Shown: piece after piece, positions 22,797-28,602 of the stretch
Layout of the letters: every line of letters begins with the position of its first letter
How positions within the stretch are numbered: position 1 is the first letter of the stretch
Origin: DATAES01 sp036493595
GTDB taxonomy: Bacteria; Actinomycetota; Acidimicrobiia; Acidimicrobiales; JACDCH01
Reading direction: 5' to 3'
Assembly (NCBI GenBank): GCA_036493595.1
Contig: DASXPN010000105.1
Coordinates: 1 to 28,602, forward strand
DNA: 28,602 nt
The notes under the pieces: model-generated
Databases searched by the model: none
Told to the model about the DNA's origin: nothing
Seen by the model: only the letters and a program-made list of their open reading frames with translations
Position numbers and translations under genes: made by a program

Positions 22797-23576
22797 GTGG
22801 CGAAGACGATGCCCAATCGCCCCAGCATCGGCGAGCGCGTCTCCAAGCTGACCGGCTCCGTGCAGGGGTCGCAGGCGTGGACGTCGATCTTCCGGCCGGG
22901 GTCGATCTTCCGCAAGGGCTACACCGACAGCCCTCGTAACCGGTCCTACGTGATCATGAACTCGGTGCTGTACCACCTGCACCCGGTCAAGGTGAAGCGC
23001 CACGCGGTGAAGGTCAGCTACACGCTGTGCCTCGGCGGTCTGTCGTTCTTCTTGTTCATTCTGCTGACCGTCACCGGCATCTTCTTGATGTTCTTCTACC
23101 GGCCGACGACCGCGCTGGCCTGGCAGGACATCCAGACCTTGCACACGTCGGTGACGTTCGGCCTGCTCGTGCGCAACATGCATCGATGGGCCGCGCATCT
23201 CATGGTGTTGTCGGTCTTCTTGCACATGGTGCGCGTCTTCTACCACGGCGCCTACAAACCGCCGCGCGAGTTCAACTGGGTGATCGGCGTCGTACTGTTG
23301 CTGCTCACGCTGCTGCTCTCGTTCACCGGCTACCTGCTCCCGTGGGACCAGTTGGCGCTGTGGGCCGTCACCGTCGGCACGAACATGATGGGTTACACAC
23401 CCGTGTTCGGTAGTCAGGTGCGCTTCGTCTTATTGGGTGGCGCCGAGATCGGCGGCCCGACGTTGTTGCGCTGGTACGTGTTGCACGTCCTCATGCTCCC
23501 GTTCGTGATCGTCATCTTCATGGCGATCCACTTCTGGCGGGTCCGCAAGGACGGCGGAATCTCAGGACCGTTGTGA
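22797..23576 (+). CDS. Cytochrome b, b6-like N-terminal half of a split cytochrome b
   Basis: A 259-residue integral membrane subunit of a quinol:cytochrome c oxidoreductase. Four helices are seen. Heme-ligand histidines are His129 (RNMHRWAAHL), His143 (FLHMVRVFYHGAY), His230 (WYVLHVLML) and His245 (AIHFWRVRKDG), in the b6 arrangement. TGYLLPWDQLALWA and the ending RKDGGISGPL match cytochrome b6 closely. Cys78 in TLCLGGLSFF aligns with the cysteine that covalently binds heme ci in b6f complexes and in the Bacillus enzyme. An extended N-terminus of about 50 residues precedes the core. GTG 22797 has GGAG at a suitable distance. The C-terminal half is encoded separately at 23734. Confidence 0.95.
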   Translation: MAKTMPNRPSIGERVSKLTGSVQGSQAWTSIFRPGSIFRKGYTDSPRNRSYVIMNSVLYHLHPVKVKRHAVKVSYTLCLGGLSFFLFILLTVTGIFLMFFYRPTTALAWQDIQTLHTSVTFGLLVRNMHRWAAHLMVLSVFLHMVRVFYHGAYKPPREFNWVIGVVLLLLTLLLSFTGYLLPWDQLALWAVTVGTNMMGYTPVFGSQVRFVLLGGAEIGGPTLLRWYVLHVLMLPFVIVIFMAIHFWRVRKDGGISGPL

Positions 23577-23608
23577 TTGCGTTCCCTGGCCCACGCAGGC
23601 TGTTACTG

Positions 23609-23730
23609 CCGCGGAGGCAGGAGCGAAGCGACGCCCGGAGTGGACCGAACTCGCGCGCGGCGAGGGAAGCGCCAGCGACGAGCCGCAGTCCGCGGAGGCA
23701 GGAGCGAAGCGACGCCCGGAGTGGACCGAA
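23609..23730 (+). repeat. Perfect 41-bp direct repeat between the two cytochrome b genes
   Basis: The copies at 23609-23649 and 23690-23730 are identical over 41 bp, starting CCGCGGAGGCAGGAGCGAAG, with 40 nt between them. The second copy ends 3 nt before the ATG of the next gene, and thus replaces the normal ribosome-binding region. Part of the spacer (GAAGCGCCAGCG) also occurs at 21619-21630. The composition (GGAGCGAAGCGACG) is that of dispersed intergenic repeats. Confidence 0.92.
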
Positions 23731-23733
23731 ATT

Positions 23734-24558
23734 ATGACTGAGGTTCCTGAACATCTCCGGAAGCGGGCTGAAGAGGCGCGGAAGAAGGCGCAGGAGCAGT
23801 CCGGCGGTGCTGACGCGACACCTGCTGCCGGCGCGCCCGCCGGAGGCGATGCACCGGCCGGCGGCGACGGTGGCGGAGACGCCCCGCAATCAGAAGCAGC
23901 GAGCCGTATCCCCGCTCACTTGCTCGAGCGCAGCCGCGCCGCGCGTGCATCGGGCGGCGGTGGAGCCGAGAGTGGCGGTGACGCACCGTCGACTGCAGTC
24001 GCGGCCGCAGCGAGCACCGGCGCAATCGCCACCGCGGCGCCCCCCGTGGCCGCAGGGCCCGGCGGTCACACGCAGCGGTTGCTGACTGTCGTCAAGTCGG
24101 GCTCGATCCAAGACGTCCGCGCCGAACCCGTCGACAAAGTCCACGTCTGGCCCCACTTGCTGGTCGTCGAGTTCGTGGCCGCGCTCGTGATGACGGCGTT
24201 CTTGCTGCTGTTCGCGATCTTCGTCAACGCACCGCTGCAGCCGATCGCCAACATCAACCGCACGCCGAACCCGTCCAAGGCGCCGTGGTACTTCCTCGGC
24301 CTGCAAGAGCTGCTGACGATGTTCCACCCGATGGTCGCGGGCGTCACGATCCCGGGCCTCGGTCTGATCGCACTGATCCTGGCGCCGTACTCGGATCGCA
24401 ACCCGAGCACCAAGCCCGAGGATCGCAAATTCGCCATCGCGCTCATGACGCTGTTCATGATGTTCTGGGCGGTGCTCGTGATCATCGGCGTGTTCTTCCG
24501 GGGCCCCGGCTTCAACTTCACCTTCCCCTGGCGTGAAGGATTGTTCTTCGACCTATGA
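23734..24558 (+). CDS. Cytochrome b C-terminal half (subunit IV-like) with long N-terminal extension
   Basis: The 274-residue protein carries the Qo-site half of the quinol:cytochrome c oxidoreductase. Three helices lie at about 143-165, 204-219 and 234-255. TPNPSKAPWYFLGLQELL (177-194) corresponds to the PEWY region, here APWY. The first 135 residues are atypical: MTEVPEHLRKRAEEARKK, a Gly/Ala/Pro-rich segment, then SRIPAHLLERSRAARA (58-73), another Ala/Gly stretch and a VRAEPVDKVHVWPHL lead-in to the first helix. The ATG has no clear Shine-Dalgarno sequence; the preceding bases are a repeat copy. The stop overlaps a possible 14-codon frame (ATGA) that bridges to the Rieske gene. Confidence 0.93.
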   Translation: MTEVPEHLRKRAEEARKKAQEQSGGADATPAAGAPAGGDAPAGGDGGGDAPQSEAASRIPAHLLERSRAARASGGGGAESGGDAPSTAVAAAASTGAIATAAPPVAAGPGGHTQRLLTVVKSGSIQDVRAEPVDKVHVWPHLLVVEFVAALVMTAFLLLFAIFVNAPLQPIANINRTPNPSKAPWYFLGLQELLTMFHPMVAGVTIPGLGLIALILAPYSDRNPSTKPEDRKFAIALMTLFMMFWAVLVIIGVFFRGPGFNFTFPWREGLFFDL

Positions 24559-24599
24559 GTGATCGTTCGTACCTGTCAGCCAGCGAGGTCCGCCCATGA
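24555..24599 (+). CDS. Possible 14-codon coupling ORF between cytochrome b and Rieske genes
   Basis: ATG 24555 overlaps the stop of the cytochrome b subunit (ATGA). The frame encodes MSDRSYLSASEVRP and ends in TGA 24597-24599, which overlaps the Rieske ATG at 24596 (ATGA again). The GAGG ribosome-binding site of the Rieske gene lies inside it. It may only pass ribosomes from one gene to the next; a functional peptide is not implied. Confidence 0.3.
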   Translation: MSDRSYLSASEVRP

Positions 24600-25477
24600 G
24601 CAGTGGCGCACTCATCGCAATCGGCGTCGGCGTGCTCGTCGTGCTCGCCGTTCTTCTCCTTGCCGGCGCGGCGCGCCGCCGCGACACCGGCGACGCCGTC
24701 GGAGGCCTCAGCCGCGAGACGCGCCAGCGCGACAAGAGCGGCCGCGCCGCGGCCGGACTCGAGACGGCCGCGCCCGTCACCGGCGCGGCGGTCGAGAAGG
24801 CCGCCGCCATCGAGCGCCGCGAACCTTCCACTGCGGTGGTCAAGGCCAGCGCGGGCGAGCTCGCGCCGTGGACGCCTCCGGATCCCGAGACCCTCGGTGT
24901 CACCCGCCGCCAGTTCCTCAACCGCGGCATCGTCACCCTGATGAGCTTCAGCCTCGCCGCCTTCGGTCTGTCGTTGATCGGCTTTCTCTGGCCGCAAGGT
25001 TCGGGCGGCTTCGGCGGCAAGATCACCGTCGGCAAGATCGGCGACATCCAAACGACCATCACCGCGGGCAAGGGGTTCGGTTATTTCCCTGAAGCGCGCA
25101 TGTGGGTCACCAACTACCCGTCCAGTGGTCTCGAGAAGGCGAAGAAAGTGTCGGCCTACACAGCTCCGGTCATCGCCGGCATGGAGAAGGGCTTCGTCTT
25201 CCTGTACCAGAAGTGCGTCCATCTGGGCTGCCGCGTCCCGAGCTGCGTCACCTCACAGTGGTTCGAGTGTCCGTGCCACGGTTCGCAGTACAGCCGCGTC
25301 GGCGAGAAGAAGGGCGGCCCTGCACCTCGCGGGCTCGACCGCTTCACGCCGACGTTCACGGGTGATGTCGTCGTCGTCGACACGAGCAGTACTGGCATCG
25401 TGCTCGGTCCGCCGATCGGTACGAACACCACCGGCCAAGAGGCCGAGGGCCCGCACTGTGTCGGCGGTAAGGGATGA
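24596..25477 (+). CDS. Rieske 2Fe-2S protein of the quinol:cytochrome c oxidoreductase
   Basis: A 293-residue Rieske subunit. The first helix spans about residues 5-23. A basic/Ala-rich cytosolic stretch follows, and TRRQFLNRG (103-111), resembling a Tat motif, precedes a second helix (112-132). Cluster ligands are Cys207 and His209 in CVHLGC, and Cys225 and His228 in CPCHGSQYS; Cys212 and Cys227 would form the usual disulfide. The two-helix N-terminus is longer than in typical single-anchor Rieske proteins and recalls actinobacterial QcrA, which has three. It takes electrons from quinol at the Qo site and passes them to the c-type cytochrome encoded next. ATG 24596 has GAGG 7 nt upstream. 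Its end overlaps the next gene (ATGA). Confidence 0.95.
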   Translation: MSSGALIAIGVGVLVVLAVLLLAGAARRRDTGDAVGGLSRETRQRDKSGRAAAGLETAAPVTGAAVEKAAAIERREPSTAVVKASAGELAPWTPPDPETLGVTRRQFLNRGIVTLMSFSLAAFGLSLIGFLWPQGSGGFGGKITVGKIGDIQTTITAGKGFGYFPEARMWVTNYPSSGLEKAKKVSAYTAPVIAGMEKGFVFLYQKCVHLGCRVPSCVTSQWFECPCHGSQYSRVGEKKGGPAPRGLDRFTPTFTGDVVVVDTSSTGIVLGPPIGTNTTGQEAEGPHCVGGKG

Positions 25478-26796
25478 CCCTCGCTGCTCTCACAAACGAG
25501 ACGATTGGATGGACGATCTTCATCGTCATCCTGGGCGGCGTCATCACCTACGCCGCCATCAACATCCTGCGCGCGAGCAAGGCGGAGCTCGGAGCGGAGA
25601 TCGAGCTCGCACCGAACCGCAAGCCGTACCTACCCGACGAGGAGCTCGAAGGACCGAAGCTCGATCGCACGCTCACCATCGCGCTGCTCGTGCTCTTCGT
25701 GATCGCCGTCGGCCTGCCGTTGTACTGGATCCTCGAGCCCGGCCGTCAGGCAGGTGCAACCGCTGATTTCCGTAAGACCTTCGAGGATCGCGGCGCCGCG
25801 ATGTTCGCGCCGGTGGGCACGAGCCTGGACGCACTCGGCTGCGAGGGTTGCCACGGCCCGAAGGGCAGTGGTGGCACGACGAGCTACAACCTGCAGGAGC
25901 CGGATGGCAGCGTGAAGGTGGTCAACTGGCGCGTCCCCGCCCTCAACACCGTCTTGCTGCGTTATTCACGCCAAGAGGTCACGTACGTCATCACGTACGG
26001 CCGTCAGTTCTCCCCGATGCCGGCATGGGGCGTCGCCGGTGGCGGTGCGCTCAACGATCAGCAGGTGCAGAACCTCGTCGACTACCTCGAGTCGATCCAG
26101 ATCACACCGGACCAAGCGCAGCAAGCGGCGAAGGACGAGCTCGCCAAGATGATGGCGGAGAAGAATCCCGACGGAACGCCGAAGTGGTCGTCCGAAGGCG
26201 AGGCCCTGTTCAACCTCGGCTTCGACGACGGGTTCGCGGGTGGCGCGTACGCGTGCGCGCGATGTCACACCCAGAACTGGTCGTACACGACTGACTACTC
26301 GCAGGTGAAGGACATCGCCGGTTGCGGCGCGCTCGGGCCGAGCCTGTGCGGCGGCTCGGAGACACGGCAGTTCCCTCCGAACACAGGGCCGGACGCGTGT
26401 CCGTCCAACGAGCCGGGTGCGACCACCACGACCACGACCGCGCCACCGGGCGCGTCCACGACGACCACGACGACGACCACGGCGCCGAGCTCGAGTTCGA
26501 GCTCGAGTGGGTCGAGCTCGTCGGCGGCGGCGTGTACGAACCCGATACAGGACCACATCGATTTCGTCACCACCGGATCGGAGGACGGCAAGAAGTACGG
26601 CGTCCACGGGCAAGGCACAGGAAAGATGCCGGGATTCGGCGCGAGCCCGCAGGAACCGATCACCTACACCAACCCGGACGGCGCGCAGGTGACGACCTTC
26701 TACATCAACGGAGGCAAGCCCCGTGATTCCGGGCCTGGCATGCTCCCGCCCGACATGATCGAGTCGATCGTCGACTACGAGAGGTCCCTGCCGTGA
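25474..26796 (+). CDS. Membrane-anchored diheme cytochrome c
   Basis: The 440-residue protein has two N-terminal helices (about 12-32 and 66-86) and two periplasmic cytochrome c domains. Heme sites are CEGCHG (123-128), with Met182 (SPMPAWG) as likely axial ligand, and CARCHT (261-266), with Met385 (GKMPGFG). Within the second domain lies a low-complexity insert of Thr runs followed by Ser/Gly runs (316-352). It separates the CxxCH from its Met ligand by about 120 residues. Additional cysteines (284, 292, 309, 354) flank the insert and could form disulfides. It should accept electrons from the Rieske protein. It overlaps both neighbours by 4 nt, so it is translationally coupled. Confidence 0.92.
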   Translation: MTLAALTNETIGWTIFIVILGGVITYAAINILRASKAELGAEIELAPNRKPYLPDEELEGPKLDRTLTIALLVLFVIAVGLPLYWILEPGRQAGATADFRKTFEDRGAAMFAPVGTSLDALGCEGCHGPKGSGGTTSYNLQEPDGSVKVVNWRVPALNTVLLRYSRQEVTYVITYGRQFSPMPAWGVAGGGALNDQQVQNLVDYLESIQITPDQAQQAAKDELAKMMAEKNPDGTPKWSSEGEALFNLGFDDGFAGGAYACARCHTQNWSYTTDYSQVKDIAGCGALGPSLCGGSETRQFPPNTGPDACPSNEPGATTTTTTAPPGASTTTTTTTTAPSSSSSSSGSSSSAAACTNPIQDHIDFVTTGSEDGKKYGVHGQGTGKMPGFGASPQEPITYTNPDGAQVTTFYINGGKPRDSGPGMLPPDMIESIVDYERSLP

Positions 26797-27758
26797 GCAC
26801 CGTCATCGGCTTGCTGTCGTGGGATCCCGAGATCCGCAACATCCTCGCGCTCTCGGTCGGGATCTTGATCCTGATCGGGTCGATCGCGCTGCTCATCTCC
26901 ACCAACACCGGCCCGCGCACCGGAGTGTTGATCGTGCTCACTGCCCTGTGCGGATGGATGACGATCTTGGGTCTCATCTGGTGGTTGTACTCGGGGTCGC
27001 CGGCATCACTCGGCGGGATGAAGGGCGCGCCGTCGCATTGGCGCGTCGTCAACGTCAACGTCGGTGACCTCAGCCAGGACCCAGTGCCCCAAGTACGCGA
27101 GCTGAAGCAACCGACCGAGCAGGACCTGGTGGCTCAGATCCTGGCCGCACATCCGGACCTCGAGGGCAAGGTCAACCCGGACCACATCGCCGGCAAGATC
27201 ATCACGCTCGGCGACCTGATCGACTCCGATCCAGCGCTCGTCGCCGCGTACCACCTGACCCCGAACGATCTCGGTGGCTGGAACATCCTGCCGGTCTCCA
27301 ACGGCGAGCGCGGCGACGCGCAGGCGATCGCCGACACCGCCCTTGTTCCGACCACAGGCCAGAAGGTCTTCTCCGACTCCGCCAGCTACAAGGTGCTCGA
27401 AGTGTTCGACATCGGCGGCAAGGAGAACGAGTTCAAGCTGCCGGACAACCCATCGGTCTGGGATCAGGTGTGGCAGAACATCGAGACGGCCGTCCACGTC
27501 ACCAACCCCGAGCACTTCATCGTCGTCCAGGTGCAGGCCGTGGTCCCGCAGACAACCCCACCAGGTGGGAAGCCACCGACCCCGAAGCTCGACACCACCC
27601 AGCCGGTCATCAGCGTCGTCATGATTCGCAGCCTCGGCGACGTACGGTTCCCGGGCTTCATGACCTTCCTCGTGTTCGGGATCCTGTTCGGCATCCTGTG
27701 CAACACCCTGCATCGGCGTGAGAAGTTGGTCGCCCTGCACCGCGCAGAGGCCACGTAG
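26793..27758 (+). CDS. Membrane protein of the respiratory operon, unknown function
   Basis: The 321-residue product has two N-terminal helices (about 15-36 and 43-66, the second ending WWLYSG). A large polar domain of some 215 residues follows (about 70-285), then a C-terminal helix FPGFMTFLVFGILFGILC (about 290-307) and a short basic end. The polar domain contains no cysteine pairs, heme motifs or nucleotide-binding motifs that I can identify. GTG 26793 overlaps the cytochrome c stop (GTGA), and nuoA follows after 15 nt. Its placement between complex III-type and complex I genes suggests a subunit or assembly factor of the cytochrome complex, but no family is recognised. Confidence 0.85.
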   Translation: MSTVIGLLSWDPEIRNILALSVGILILIGSIALLISTNTGPRTGVLIVLTALCGWMTILGLIWWLYSGSPASLGGMKGAPSHWRVVNVNVGDLSQDPVPQVRELKQPTEQDLVAQILAAHPDLEGKVNPDHIAGKIITLGDLIDSDPALVAAYHLTPNDLGGWNILPVSNGERGDAQAIADTALVPTTGQKVFSDSASYKVLEVFDIGGKENEFKLPDNPSVWDQVWQNIETAVHVTNPEHFIVVQVQAVVPQTTPPGGKPPTPKLDTTQPVISVVMIRSLGDVRFPGFMTFLVFGILFGILCNTLHRREKLVALHRAEAT

Positions 27759-27773
27759 GAATCCGCGCGCGCC

Positions 27774-28241
27774 ATGGACCAGTACCTGCCGATCGTCGTA
27801 CTGCTCGCACTTGCTGTCGTGTTCGGTGTGCTGAGCGCGCTGGCATCCAAGTTGCTGGCGCCCCGGCTCGAGACCGAGGCCAAGGCCGCGCCCTACGAGT
27901 GCGGCATCGTGCCCCGCAAGGATCCGCCCGAACGATTCCCGGTGCGCTTCTATCTCGTTGCGATGATCTTCATCATCTTCGACATCGAGATCATCTTCCT
28001 CTATCCATGGGCGGTGATCTTCCGTCGCCTCGGACCGTTCGGACTCTGGGAGATGGTGATGTTCGCGGCTGCGGTGTTCGTGTCGTTCCTGTACCTGATC
28101 TCGAACGGCGCGCTCGACTGGGGCCCGGTCAAGCGGCTGCGCCGGGTTGGCGGCGACGAGTCGATGGTGTCCGACGAGCGCACCACGAACTCGACGGTGA
28201 AACGGGTGGGACTCGAAGGACGCGACGGGCGCGCGGCCTGA
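27774..28241 (+). CDS. nuoA: NADH-quinone oxidoreductase subunit A
   Basis: NuoA is a small membrane subunit of complex I near the quinone channel. The 155-residue protein has three helices. The conserved loop YECGIVPRKDPPERFPVRFYLVAMIFIIFDIE is present in outline (about 41-72), including the loop Cys and the FDIE acidic residues, followed by FLYPWAV. A polar tail of about 30 residues extends beyond the usual end of the family. AGGAA lies about 10 nt before the ATG. It directly follows the cytochrome complex genes, so complexes III and I may be cotranscribed. Confidence 0.95.
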   Translation: MDQYLPIVVLLALAVVFGVLSALASKLLAPRLETEAKAAPYECGIVPRKDPPERFPVRFYLVAMIFIIFDIEIIFLYPWAVIFRRLGPFGLWEMVMFAAAVFVSFLYLISNGALDWGPVKRLRRVGGDESMVSDERTTNSTVKRVGLEGRDGRAA

Positions 28242-28285
28242 CATGACGTTCCGGTTGCTCGTGCAGCCAGCGGGGAGGTGCTGAG

Positions 28286-28602
28286 ATGCCGATCTCATTC
28301 GACCGCGGGCTCGAAGGTCTCGATCACAATGTGCTCACCGGCACGCTCGAGTCGGTGGTCAAGTGGGCGCGTCAGAAGTCCATGTTCCCCGCGACGTTCG
28401 GGCTCGCGTGCTGTGCCATCGAGATGATGGCGACCGGCGGCGCCCACTACGACCTCGCTCGGTACGGGATGGAGGTGTTCCGTGCGTCACCGCGGCAGGC
28501 CGACCTGATGATCGTCGCCGGTCGCGTGTCGCAGAAGATGGCGCCGGTCCTCCGCCAGATCTACGACCAGATGATGGAACCCAAGTGGGTCATCTCGATG
28601 GG
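28286..28602 (+). CDS. nuoB: NADH-quinone oxidoreductase subunit B, 3' truncated by window end
   Basis: About 106 residues are visible. NuoB carries cluster N2, the last iron-sulfur centre before quinone. Seen are KWARQKSMFPATFGLACC (with the tandem Cys ligands of N2), AIEMMATGGAHYDLARYG, MEVFRASPRQADLMIVAGRVSQKMAPVLR and EPKWVISMG. ATG 28286 has GGGGAGG about 8 nt upstream. A 13-codon frame (28243-28284) starting just after nuoA contains this ribosome-binding site. The remaining Cys ligands and C-terminus lie outside the window. Confidence 0.96.
   Translation, partial: MPISFDRGLEGLDHNVLTGTLESVVKWARQKSMFPATFGLACCAIEMMATGGAHYDLARYGMEVFRASPRQADLMIVAGRVSQKMAPVLRQIYDQMMEPKWVISM

Noticed and set aside
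23577..23733. Frameshifted single cytochrome b gene split by a repeat insertion
   Set aside because: The b6-like half ends with the canonical GISGPL terminus of cytochrome b6, and the second gene has its own start and N-terminal extension, so the split is the b6f-type organisation rather than a broken gene.
27006..28298. 430-codon minus-strand frame opposite the 321-aa membrane protein and nuoA
   Set aside because: It is His/Asp/Glu/Arg-rich shadow sequence; the opposite strand has a hydrophobic protein and unmistakable NuoA.

Overview
The window is chromosomal DNA of a high-GC, GTG/TTG-start-rich bacterium. The best fit is an actinobacterium of the Acidimicrobiia type, probably uncultured. 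This is inferred from rex sitting directly upstream of hemA/hemC, a CobA-HemD fusion, several apparently leaderless genes with TAnnnT -10 boxes 7-9 nt before the start, and a menaquinol-type respiratory cluster. No rRNA, tRNA, CRISPR array, transposase or phage gene was seen.

Region 1 (1-5756), miscellaneous: the 3' part of a SAM hydroxide adenosyltransferase gene with a tiny membrane-protein gene coupled to it; on the minus strand an ABC-2 exporter (ATPase plus permease) preceded by a secreted CAP-domain protein. The CAP gene's leader carries a clear c-di-GMP-I (GEMM) riboswitch. A fatty-acyl-CoA-synthetase-like gene and a 233-aa membrane protein of unknown function follow.

Region 2 (5861-17132), tetrapyrrole synthesis: rex, precorrin-2 dehydrogenase, hemA, hemC, [kinase-cyclase fusion], cobA-hemD, [solute-binding lipoprotein], [HAD phosphatase], hemB, hemL. 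This gives the C5 pathway from glutamyl-tRNA to uroporphyrinogen III plus two siroheme steps, headed by the NADH/NAD+ sensor Rex. The rex promoter contains a Rex-operator-like sequence. A 710-aa Ser/Thr kinase-class III cyclase-degenerate ATPase fusion sits in the middle of the heme genes. Two hairpin-forming palindromes and a pyrimidine-rich tandem repeat lie between the lipoprotein and HAD genes.

Region 3 (17158-19567): zwf (glucose-6-phosphate dehydrogenase), then a divergent lgt-family gene, ending in a probable terminator shared with the convergent genes.

Region 4 (19598-28602), respiration: on the minus strand a geranylgeranyl-reductase-family flavoprotein (possibly a menaquinone side-chain reductase) and a membrane-anchored monoheme cytochrome c. 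Divergent from these, starting at 21912, is a long cluster: small membrane protein, dicluster 4Fe-4S ferredoxin, b6-like cytochrome b, subunit-IV-like cytochrome b C-terminal half, Rieske protein, diheme cytochrome c, an unknown 3-TM protein, then nuoA and nuoB (cut by the window end). It is a split-cytochrome-b quinol:cytochrome c oxidoreductase placed head-on to complex I genes, with a ferredoxin built into the operon. Cytochrome b keeps the cysteine that holds heme ci in b6f complexes. A CRP-like palindrome lies in the divergent intergenic region, and repeat elements flank the ferredoxin-cytochrome b block.

The main themes are redox and heme supply (Rex, heme genes, cytochromes, complex I) and nucleotide signalling (c-di-GMP riboswitch, class III cyclase, CRP-like site). 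The most unusual items are the riboswitch on the CAP gene, the kinase-cyclase-pseudoATPase protein within the heme genes, and the b6f-like complex with its ferredoxin, unknown membrane subunits and a shared N-terminal 'PEHLLxRSR' motif.
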